64,000 bases of DNA. Source: Chrysogorgia sp. JL179-B06. Its lineage: Eukaryota; Cnidaria; Anthozoa; Scleralcyonacea; Chrysogorgiidae. The notes under the pieces are model-generated. The model had not been told where the DNA came from. It saw only the letters and a list, made by a program, of their open reading frames with translations, and searched no databases. A program made the position numbers and the translations under genes. How positions within the stretch are numbered: the stretch's first letter is position 1; every line of letters begins with the position of its first letter. Positions 39,001 through 51,000 of the stretch are shown here, piece by piece. The DNA lies in NCBI GenBank assembly GCA_035772405.1, contig JAYKKM010000427.1, forward strand, positions 2,557,501-2,621,500, in the 5' to 3' direction.

Positions 39001-42000
39001 TGGAGGTAAGTAGAAGAGATACACGGTATACTATGATACCATGTATGGTCTATATTTTAAAGCTAATTTTGTTCCATTATTACAAAGAAAATTACTTATT
39101 TTTCCTTTTATAGACATAAACTATGGTGTATTACAAAAAGACAAGAAGTTGAACATGCGTTACATAATTTAAAACTACGAAGACATTTTTTAGCTTGGAT
39201 AGGTTGGTATCTTGATTCTGTTCTCCACATTTGTTAAATAACTTTGTGATCCATCTATCTGTTTGACAGTTCGTTCATTCGTCCATTTTTCTCTCCATTC
39301 TTCTCTCCATTCTTCTCTCCATTCTTCTCTCCATTCATTCATTTCTAGATTATATAAAATATGTACGTCACACAGAGAGAATTCGAGAACAAAAGAAAGC
39401 AGACATGACACGAAAATTTGTTCAAATATGGAAAGAAAACACCAAGAGGAAAGCGGAGTCAAGAGAACGAGAAAAGGCGAAAAAGGTTTGGGATTCCTTC
39501 CTTCCTTTCTCCCTTCCTTCCTCCCTACTGCCTTCCTTCCTCTCTTCCTTCCTTCCTTCCTCCCTTCCTTCCCCCCTTCCTCTTTCCTTCGTTCCCTTCC
39601 TCCCTCCCTTCCTTCCTTCCCCCTTCGTTTCTTCCTCCCTCCCTTCCTTCCTTTCTTTCTTCCTTCATTTCTTCCTTCATTCCTTCCTCCCTTCATTCCT
39701 TCTTTCCTTCCTTCGTTCCCTTCCTCCCTTCCTTCCCCCCTTCCTCCTTCCTTCTTTCCTTCCTTCCCTCCTCCCTCTCTTCCTTCCTCCCTGCCTTCTT
39801 TCTATCTTTCTTTCCTTCCTTCCTCCCTCCCTCCCTTCTTTCCTTCCTTCCTTCCTTCCTTCAGAATGATCTTTCGTTTCTTCAATATCTTCCAGGCGTA
39901 CCATCGTATTCTACTACTGTCCTATTTTACTGTCTGGAGACAAAAAGCAAAAGAACTAACCCAAAGACTTCCATTGATAACAAACATGGCTGAAACAACA
40001 CACAAAAGATTCTTGATGGTGAGAGCACTGAAACGATGGTCGAGACAATACACAATTGTAACCATAACAAGGTAAGGGAAATACTGCTACTGATCTTCTC
40101 GTGGGATGTTTAACCTTCTGATGACCAGTGAGATGCTCTAACTATTGAGCTACATGGACTAAGATGATGAGGTTACATATGTGAACAACCTGTAACCTTC
40201 TGATGACCAGAGAGATACTCTAACCATTGAGCTACATGAACTAAGATTGTAGGGCGAAGGTTACATATGTGTACAACCTGTGTAACTTTCTGATGAAAAG
40301 TGAGATGCTCTAACCATTGAGCTACATGGACAACGATGAAAGAGCGAAGGTTACATATGTGTACAACCTGTAACCTTCTGATGACCAGTGAGATGCTCTA
40401 ACCATTGAGCTACATTGACTCAGATGTAACCTTCTGATGACCAGTGAGATGCTCTAACCATTGAGCTACATCTTATCTTTCTTCCTTCAGAGACTACCTA
40501 CAGCAGAAGAAGCTAGCTCAACTAAAGGAATCCTTTCTGGCTTGGAGAACCGCTGCAAAAGAAGAACTTCAAAAAAGTATTAACAAATTCTGTTCAAACC
40601 TCGATTCATCTTTCAACTCTGGCAGCCTCTCCACATCTGGATACCAGACCATGTTGAAGAATTCCTTCGCGTCTTTTCAGTCCATCGATGACGATGAAGA
40701 GGTCTGTAGGCAGAAATGCATCGTACCTCTATTTAGTTGACATATATTTACTTTACTTTCTTAAAGGGAAATGGCAATAAAATTTTTCTTTGTATCATTT
40801 GAAAGAACATTTAAAATAATATATGAAGACCTTTTAAAATTTCCCCGTAACTTCCTTAATTTTTGAAATATCTGTGAACAAAAATATCTGCAATCCGCCA
40901 TCTTGTTTTATAATTAGATCTAATTAAGTGACGTCAAAACCAGGGTAAACATTCTAAAAGTTGTAAATAATTGCCCAAATATCAGTGGAATGCGTTCAAA
41001 TAGATTGCTACTTCACTTAAAAGTATACAACACCCAAAACAACTGCGATTTAGCATCTATAATGACTCGATAATTGCTGATATAAAAAACATTTCTAACC
41101 TGGTTGTGACGTCACGCATATCCAAGGATGGTTATGCATATCCAAGATGGCGGAATGTTCAATGTTCTTTGTTAAAAAGAAGTGAAATATTTACAGAACC
41201 AAGAACGATATGGAAAATCTGTAAAAGGTCTTCATATATCATTTTAAAAGTTCTTTCAAATAAGATAAACTTAATTTTTATTGCCATTTCCCTTTAACTC
41301 TGACTCTGCTAAGTTTCGAACAGATTTTGTAAAAACTATTCAACAATTCCATTCACCATGGTAATTGCATTTTCCAAGCCAATATGTTCTTATTTATTTG
41401 ATATCTAATGAAAAATCAGAGTGTTAGCTTCTTAAAAAGATGGTTCCTTAAAAAATGTCGCCAAAAATGGCGTCAGCTGGTGGAGTCCGTTCCCTTTAAA
41501 GTGGCAATCTCATGTTTCGGGATTTTACATATTCGTAATATTTGGGTCTTCCTGAGCAAAATCATAATATATATTGTGAGCCGAAAATTTCATCTTCATG
41601 GAGTTTTTTGCTGTTAAAGTTACCGGATGTGATGTCACAAGAGGCATTCCAAACCAGTTTTCTTTTGTTACTTGCCACAAAAATGCCTCTTGTGACATCA
41701 CATCTGATAACTTTAACAGCAAAAAACTCCATGAAGATGAAATTTTCGGCTGACAAGATATATTATGATTTTGCTCAGGAAGACCCAAATATTACGAATA
41801 TGTAAAATCCCGAAACGTGAGATAGGTACATTGAATTTTAGTGGATGTTTAAGTAATTGTAGTCGATATTTTCATACGTCAGTCCGAGTGTCGAAGGATT
41901 TTGAAAGGTTTTCTGGTCATAAACAATATCCGTTACAGTTTGGTCTAGTGGTTACGTGTATGAGCTGGGAGACACAGGTTCAAATCCTGGGTCGGACAAC

Positions 42001-45000
42001 CACTCAGGGTCTTAAAAATAATTGAGGAGAAAGTGCTGCCTGTGCAATAATATCAGCAAATGGTAAGACTTTCGGGTCTTCTCGGATAACGACCTTAAAT
42101 CGTAGGCCCTCGGAACCCCTATCAATTGGGCTTCTAGTATTCCGTTCACCTAAAAGAGTGATAAATCTACTAAACTAATGGGAGCCCACAGTCCAGTTAT
42201 ATATAGAGGTCAGTGGTGTTTACTGTGTCTATAATATACACAATTAATCTTTCTATATTTTCATAGGTTATCACCCCAGTCCCCACTCCTCGCTCACGGC
42301 CACTAACTCCAATCATGTTTCCTGATGACGACGATCCAGATCAAGCCTACATTAAATATGCTGCCACTCTGCTTAGTTACCGCCCCGTAACTACGGACAG
42401 ACAAAACTCGCTGACAGGCTACCAAACTCCTCCGATAACAGAATCTGAGCATGCGCACTACGGTTCGCCACTGACCAGTCAGCGGAGCGTCGATCAAACC
42501 TCGCAATCCGAGACATCACCGCAAAGGTCTAGTGAAGATGATGACGGGATCCCATCTTCCGGAGTTCATTCTGTCGGGGTACCATCTTCCGAGATTCATT
42601 CTGTCGGGGTACCTTCTTCCGGGGTTCATTCTGCTGGGGAGGAAAGCGACCAGGTATTGTCTCGAAGTCTGTTTAATTCTGGGGTGATAGTTGTCGAGGG
42701 GGAAATTCACTGATTTCTAAAGAAAGACTGGATCGAGCAACTATTGTTCACAAAATGAAGCCGGAAGTAGCTCGTGGCGGCCATCTTGTTGGGACTACGT
42801 TATATAGTTTTGCTATAGGCGATAGAGACTATCTGTCTCTGATCTTTTAATATACTAAAATGAATCGGTTGTCGAAAGTTTCCCGTAATTTAGAACACAA
42901 ACTACAGCCCCATTACAATAATAATGAAGCCGGGTTTATCGCGTGGCGGCCATATTGGAGTGACCGGGGTGACTCTGGCCGCCACGCGCTAATTCCGGCT
43001 TCAGAGTTACTGTTATGGAGTACCATTGTTATGGATATTTCTTATATCAATTCCTATGTTATAGATATTTGTTTTCTTCGATTACTTTTGATACTAATCA
43101 AAAAGGTTTCATGGCGCATCAAAGGTTTTCCAAATGTTTTCGTAGCCCCACCAACTTTTGATTTATAGTTTCATGGTCCAGCACTTTTCCTTCTGCCCCC
43201 CCCCCCCCCTGGTGGAATTAATGACAGCTCCCTTATCTTTAATTATTCTCTGTATTTTTCTCTTTTTAGGAGGATCAAATTTCCATTCACCTCACTGAGT
43301 CCGTATCATCGTTCCAGACGACCAGCGAGGGTACCCCGGGGTGCCGTGAGCTTCTGGTAGCCGACACAATTATCCACTGGCGTTCGTTGTCTCTCAGTGT
43401 CGCCTTTCGCTCGTGGTTCAAGTACACTCAACACAGGAAACATTTGCGAGTTTTGTATGGTTATTGGGCTGATAGGAATAGGGAGATAATGTTGATTAAA
43501 ATACTTGAGGAGTGGAGACGGTGGCTTTTTGTTACGGTATTAGCACGCCAGCATTGGGTAAGATGAACAGTTTATCTCCTGCTGCATTTTCTTAGTGGTG
43601 GTGGTCATGGTAGTGGTGGTGTTGGCTGTAGTGGTACAGGTACAGGTACTGGTAGTGTTGATGGTACTGGTAGTGTTGGTGTTACTGTTGTTATGGTGGT
43701 GGTGGTGGTACTGTTGGTGAGAGTGGTGATCATGGTAGTGGTGATGTTGGTGGTAGTGGTGCTGGTACTGGTGGTGGTACTGGTAGTGTTGGTGCTGGTG
43801 TTACTGTTGTTATGGTGGTGGTGGTACTGTTGGTGAGAGTGGTGGTCATGGTAGTGGTGCTGGTGGTGTTCGTGGTGGTGGTGTTGGTGGTGGTGGTACT
43901 GTTAGTGGTGTTCGTGGTGGTCATGATAATGGTGGTGTTGGTGGTACTGGTGATGCTGTTGCTAGTGGTGTTGCTAGTGGTGTTGGTGCTACTGTTGGTG
44001 GTCTTGGTGGTAATGGTGGTGTTGGTACTGGTGGTAGTAGTGTTGGTGGTACTATTGTTGGTAGTGGTGTTGTTGGTGGAACTGGTGTAATTGTAATTCT
44101 TGTTCGTTTTGGTGGTTTCTAAGGTGATGCACTTAAAAAAGAGCTACATTTCTGTGTGGATCAACTATCGTCGACAACAAATACTGAACGCAGACCGTAA
44201 AGATGAGGCTGATTTATTTTCAAAGAATCGTGTGATAAAAGGGTTCTTCAGAAAATGGAAAAATGAGGTTGGTAGGAGGGATGGGAAGGGAAGGGAAGGA
44301 AAGGAAAGGAAAGGAAAGGAGGAAGGATGCAAACCTTAATCTCAACGTTAACGTAATTTTAATAGAAAACCACAAAGGGTCAACTTCAAAGGATTGTAGG
44401 AAAATGGCAAAGGAACGCTGTCAGTAAGTGTTTGTTTTATTGTTTCATCAATATCTGGAAATACGCATGTAGTGCATTAATTTATGAGCAAAACTGTACA
44501 CTTCGTTCTACCGTCTGAATCTGTGTCGCCCAGTAGTTAGAGCATCTCACTGGCCATCAGAAGGTTTCAGGTTGTACACATATGTAACCTTCACTCTATC
44601 ATCTTAGTCCATGTAGCTCAATGGTTAGAGCATCTCACTGGTCATCATCACAAGGTTACAGGTTGTATACATATGCAACCTTCACTCATCATCTTAGTCC
44701 ATGTAGCTCAATGGTTAGAGCATCTCACTATAAGTCATCAGAAGGTTACAGGTTGTACACATATGTAACCTTCACTCTATCATCTTAGTCCATGTAGCTC
44801 AATAGTTAGAGCATCTCACTGGTCATCAGAAGGTTACAGGTTGTACACATATGTAACCTTCACTCATCATCTTAGTCCATGTAGCTCAATGGTTAGAGCA
44901 TCTCACTAGTCATCAGAAGGTTATGGGTCGGTCGTGAGACGCATGAGACAGTTGAGTTAAATTTTATGTTTATCTCTTGCAGTTACAAATACGGAAAAAG

Positions 45001-48000
45001 TTATAATCCAACAGTATCAAGAAAAATCCCGAACGAACTGTCTCAGACGAACATTTCATCATTGGAAAAAACAGTCTCGAAGTTCCAAAGAAGCATTGCA
45101 TTTTTGGGAAAGCCTTTTAATACGAAGGTGATTGGGTTTTGGACGATAACTTTTGTTAGCTTCAACCAGTGTATAATTCTCCCACCGTGTTTTAACGTCT
45201 TCTCTCATCTATTTATTAACAGATGTCTAGGTCATTGGAAAAGTGTTGCTTGTTACCGAGCTGATATTAGAAAAACAACAAACACATTTCGAAACAACCG
45301 TATCATTTCTAAGGTTGGTTTTGGTAATTTGTAATCTTTTTTGTCCTGTCTATTCAACGTGGGTTCAATGAGTCCAAGTTTACATGAATCTGGATTCCGT
45401 TTCATTCCGGATTGAACGTGAATTCAAACCGCGTTTACATAGGAATTCTATCCCAGGATCGAAAATTGCGCGAAATCTGAAATTTCAAGATGGTGATCAA
45501 TAACATTATAGCGGGTATGTTTCTTTCAACGATTTCTGCGTTTGTACACTTCAACGTGTGTTAAACTGATAATTTGGCGAAGAATAAACATAAAGAAAAG
45601 GGTTTTGCATTGCCAGCAACGATAATCGATGCGGTTGCAAGTAAACAAGCATTTAATTCACCTTTAATTTATAACGTTGTCGACAAAGAGCTATTTATAT
45701 TGAACAATATGACGTCGGCGCAATTCCTGTCTCTAGCTGCAAATTGTCGTCTATAAATGTTAAAAACATGCATGTGTTGTTCGTTTCAATCTTGTAGGTC
45801 GTATTTATCATTCCGGAAGGAAATCTGGCACCGCCTTTACATGACACTGGAATGAAATTTCAATGAAACTCAATCCGAAATTAGAACCGGAATGAACTCA
45901 ATCCGGATTGAGCTGCATCTCATTCCGGATTCATGTAAACACCTAAAGGGATTTTAACAGAACCGGTATGAGTTCAATCAGGAATGAGACTCAATCCGGA
46001 TTCATGTAAACAGCTCCAAAGACTTAAACTGAAAAACCTGTTTCAAACCTGTTTTTCCCGGCGCTTTTTTGAATTCTAGTCAACATTCGTATTTTGACTC
46101 GATGCCATTGTCCTCGTTTAATGAAAATTTAAAGAAATATTTCAATTCTTTTTAGGCGTTTACGGAATGGCTTTCACGTTACAAAGATAATCGAACAGCT
46201 AAAATACTTCTTGGGGTACGAATTAATGAAATATTTTAAACCGTTATAATTATATATAATTAGCTGGTGTTTTCAATAGCTTAACATATTAAAGTACATT
46301 TACGCTTTCCTGATTAGGTATCTGAAGAAAGAAGGGTTAAGAATGCTTTCAGAGCATGGCAGGAGTGGGCAGTGGGTATGTATAAAGAGAATATTACCTA
46401 CCTTCCTACCTTCCTTCTCCCCTCCTTCCTACCTTCCTTCTCCCCTCCTTCCTTCCTACCTTCCTTCCTCCTTCCTTCCTTCCTCCTTCCCACTTTCCTA
46501 CCGTCTTTCCTTGCTCCTTTCTTTCTTTCCTTCCTTCCTTCCTTCCTTCCTTCCTTCCTTCCTTCCTTCCTTCCTTCCTTCCTTCCTTCCTTCCTTCCTT
46601 CCTTCCTTCCTTCCTTCCTTCCTTCCTTCCTTCCTTCCTTCCTTCCTTCCTTCCTTCCTTCCTTCCTTCCTTCCTTCCTTCCTTCTTTCCTTCCTGCCTT
46701 CCTTCCTTCCTACCTTCCTTCCTTCCTTCCTTCCTTCCTTCCTTCCTTCCTTCCTTCCTACCTTCCTTCCTTCCTTCCTTCCTTCCTGCTTCCTCCCTCC
46801 CTTCCTACCTTCCTTCCTCCTTCCTTCCTTCCTTCCTTCCTTCCATCCCTACCTTCCTTCCTACCTAGTGGTAAGAATATAATATCCTGAAAATATTGCT
46901 TCTTCTTAGTTTCTCGGGTTTTTCTTTCCAGCCACGAGTTATCGGACGAAGACCTCGCTGGCCTACCATCGCTCGTTGGAACAAAAGAGGTTGAGAACGA
47001 AGTTCATATTTTGGCTAACGACTGCCAAGCAACTTATGGCAATGAAAGAACATTACCATAAATCGTTGCAAAGAAGGTAGGACGCGTGGTTGAATTGAAT
47101 CTTTACTCTTGGCATCCTACCTCATGGAAATTTCGCACTAATAATCACTAAATACATATGAAGTAAACTTCATGTGAAAATACGAACAAAGGATACTATT
47201 TGGATTGGTATATTATTTCAAACTTCTTGTTGAAGCTCATCTTCTTGTCCTACAGGGTCTTACTATCGTGGAAAAACGTTCAAACAGAGAAAGCTAATAC
47301 CAGTGGTTCTATTCAGGATTTCCAGGAAATTGCTCAAAGGAACATGGTATGGTTTAATATGTATGCGGAATCATGGGTGTATATATACAACGCATCGGCG
47401 TTGATTCGGAGACCTCGGGTTCGATTCCCGGTTGGGGCAGTCGAATTTTCATATACATATATTTGACCATTGATAAATCCTCTCTTCATCTAAAGAAAAA
47501 AAAAATATATATATATATTATGCGCGTATGTGTGTATGCATGTGTTTGCTCTATTTTTGAAACATTTACCTGATCGATGATGATATTGTGAGAATATCGA
47601 AAATTAAGTGAAATCTTTGTGGATTTTGTAGACTAAACATTGGTCTCAAGGTCCCCTCATTATTCGGATTATTATTTTTATTATCAGTTACAAACATGGT
47701 TTGTGTTCTGGAGAAAAAGAACACAGCACAATCAGCTTCTGTCTCAGTATTTGAAACAGCGAGCGCAACGAAACGTAGCCTCGAAGTTTGAACGTTGGAG
47801 AAACCAGAAGAAAAAATCAGACGCGAGAACACACTGTTTACATCGCTTGAAGAAGAAGGTAAAACCGATAAATAATTAGTGATAATTAATTAGCATATAT
47901 AATTAGTGTATAATTAATTAGCGATACATAATTAGTGTAGAATTAATTAGCGATACATAATTAGAGATAACTAATTAGCGATACATAATTAGTGATATAT

Positions 48001-51000
48001 AATTGGCGATAAATAATTAGCGATATATAATTAGCGATAAATAATGAGCGATACATAATTAGTGTTAAATAATTAGCGATAAATAATTAGTGATAAATAA
48101 TTAACACTAATTGATTGGCGATAAGTAATTAGCGATAAATAATTAGTGATGAATAATTAGCGCTAATTAATTAGAATTAATTGGGACAGTTAAAATAGGG
48201 CTATTTGAGCGGGAAAATATCAGAGTTAACTTGAACATAATTTACTATTCCTAGATGTTTACTAGTTGGCAGCAAGAAATTGTAAAACGAAAAAAGGTGG
48301 GCTTTTAGTTGCTTGTGGATTGTTATAGATGTCTCATTTGTCTTATGAATTACCATGCTTTAAATGTTTATTTTCAAGTTTAATAAAAAACACTCATTTT
48401 TGCTTTCTTCGCGCTTTTTTCAATCCTTCGTTTTGCAGGCTCGTCAACATTTTAAAAATTGGCAAACCATTGCTGAAGGTTAGTGAAGACGAAGACTTCA
48501 TATTGCAAGTTTTTAATGCTCAATTATTTTATTCTATATTCTATTCTATTCTATTAATATTATACAATACTATACTATACTATACCATACCATACCATAC
48601 CATACCATACCATACTATACTATACTATACTATACTATACACACCACACATTATACATTATTATATTATATTATATTATGTCATATTATATATATTATAT
48701 TATATTATATTTTAAGTTTGAGAATATTATACATCTATATTTTCCCATCAATCTTTCAGGAAGGAAAGATTTAAATCAAGTTGCTGATAGCCATCTTCAT
48801 AATTCACAAACCAAGCTCCTAAAGACTACATTTTGTTTTTGGAGGAAAGCGACAAGCCATGCCCAACTTGCCCAGTACCATCACAGTACTAAAGTAACTA
48901 AAAGGTAAAAATAATACTGAAAAGATATTGTATGGGCGCGTATCTTTGTTTTATTTTTGTCCGACCTTTTCGTTTTAATTTTTAGGTTTTTTATTGAATG
49001 GAATGTTTATACTCGTAACCGCAAAAGGCTTTCTTCGAACCTTAAGGAGTTTCAGATGTCTCACCTTAAAAACAACTTTGCCTTGCTTAAAAAGTACATG
49101 AAAACCTGGCAGATGAAGTCACGTTATACAAGACAGGCTGAAAATCTGGTATGTTCAGTACTTTGTTTGAGGAAACATTAATCACAGACATGCACACATC
49201 ATGTCTACGGTATAAGAAACGAAGTTTTCCGGTCAAGAAGTATTTTTTACAGGTTACTTATTTTGGCCTATTTTAACACGGTGCGCCACTGGTCTCGAAA
49301 GAAGACTGGATCGAGCGACTATTGTTCAGAAAATGAAGCCGGAAGTCCGCCATTGCTAAGGGACCAACTGAGAATCCTATGAGGTTTTTTGTTAGATTAT
49401 GTGCTCTTACCATCGACAAAATAAAATAATTTTACTATAAAGAGGACCAGAAGACATTTTTCAAATTACTGGGTAAAACAATTCATGGCCTACCCACAGA
49501 TTTACTGCGACTTTGGTCCCTTAGTAATGGCCGCCGTTGGCCCTAATTATCCAGTGAGAGAAGCCTAATATGAGACGTCAAATTAGGTTCAAGATTTTAT
49601 GCATTTAATGTTAACAAAGAAACTATATTGGCCAGACACTAAACCTATTTCGCGAGCGTCACAGTTTGATTTGCTTGCAAACTTGGAGCTTCTAATGATC
49701 TCTCGTCAATTTACATTATGCAAATATGCAAGCTTTAAAATCAGCTCATCAGATACAATAGAAAGCTCAATCCAGTCCTATTTTTGAGATCAGTGGGTAG
49801 CGCGTGGCGGCCATATTGGGGTGACCACCGGGTCACTCCAATATGGCCGCCATGCGCTAATTCCGGCTTCATATAAGTAGTTACTGTTATGGAGCCGTAG
49901 TTTGTGTTATTATGGGAAAACCTTGAACAAGTGATTTCGAAGGGCCTTCGCTCGAAACGTTAGACTACTCACACGCTATTTCGGCAGTACACCAACCTTT
50001 TTAGATATTTGATTTGTATTTCTACACTACCTACGCAGCACAACACGTTTTATGACTTAGTGGTCATATCAGTCGGACAAACTCACAAAGGCACCAGTCA
50101 GTGACTGGTTAACCAGCTACTGGTATTTCTCTCTATCTTTGGCCTGATGTGTAATGTATGTTCTTTATACCTGATATATTTCAGTATAACTCCAAAATGT
50201 CGTCAAAATATTGGAAAGTCTGGAGGCATAATTACGTACGACAAAAGGTCTCGTCTGCAATGGTTGAGCACGATAATAAAAAGGTCTTATCGAAGGTAAG
50301 CTACTTCATGATCAAATAAAGCCATGGGTCAAAAACTATACATGTTCTAAGGATTTATAGTGAAGGAAAATTTCGAGTGTTGGAATATATACATTTTAAG
50401 ACCAAACCAGGACCAGTTGCGAAAAATGCAACTTCAAGGCCTTCCGACTGGAATTGAACCCGCGACCCTGCGATGCTAGTGCAGTACTCTGACCACTGAG
50501 CTACGGAGGCCGTTGCCGAGAGCCTAGTCACGAGTTCTGTATATATAGTGGTGGTAATACCGGGTAGAGAATTTTCACTCATTAAAAAATGTCTTATATC
50601 TCAGTGATTGTTAGTTTACAACGTTCATTATCACGAGGAGTTATTATACGCACATTTTCATGTAAATTTGTGGAACAAACTTGAAGATGGAACTAATATA
50701 TTAATGAGTGAAAATTCTCTACCCTGCACCTGACGTCAGAGACCATCTCATTTACATTATCAAACAAACTGAAATATTTCAAAAACGAAGTAAAATACGG
50801 AAAAGTTGTAAAAGGTGTTACTCTATCATTTTACGAGTTCTTTCATATTAGACAAACTTAATTTTTATTGCCAGGCATTTTAACTGAAAGAAGTTAAAAA
50901 CAATTCTTTTCCAGGTGTTTGTAGCATGGTATAACATCGCTTCGTCTCACAGCAGCCTGTCTAAAGAATTTAAAAACGTTCGCCTGCAGCGATGGTTTCG

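Larger units (their letters stand above)
31498..40600 (+). other. First W-repeat array of the SFI1-like protein (exons 6-22)
   Basis: Seventeen exons carry about 22 repeats, mostly one or two per exon, each with a Trp followed by Lys or Arg (FEEAKLLREAFTEW, LFLEWRNRTQK, HSFRKWRQAL, RSCEVWKLKF, RALKRWSRQY). Twelve of the 17 junctions inside or flanking this block are phase 2. Nine of those split an Arg codon as AG|A or AG|G. This reads as repeated duplication of phase-2 exons. Confidence 0.75.

Noticed and set aside
41525..41805. Open frames of 87 codons on both strands
   Set aside because: They arise from the palindrome of a foldback MITE, which is why the two strands give nearly the same protein.
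44540..44935. CRISPR-like regularly spaced repeats
   Set aside because: Units are tandem with no unique spacers, and the DNA is eukaryotic. They are tRNA-like tandem units.
45574..45756. 60-codon open frame inside the TTCATTCCGGATT element
   Set aside because: Too short, with no domain. It lies within a foldback element whose other copies would need to conserve it.
47395..47440. tRNA-like B box (GGGTTCGATTCCCGG) suggesting a tRNA gene
   Set aside because: No matching A box or acceptor stem could be folded upstream, so it is more likely a SINE remnant than a tRNA gene.
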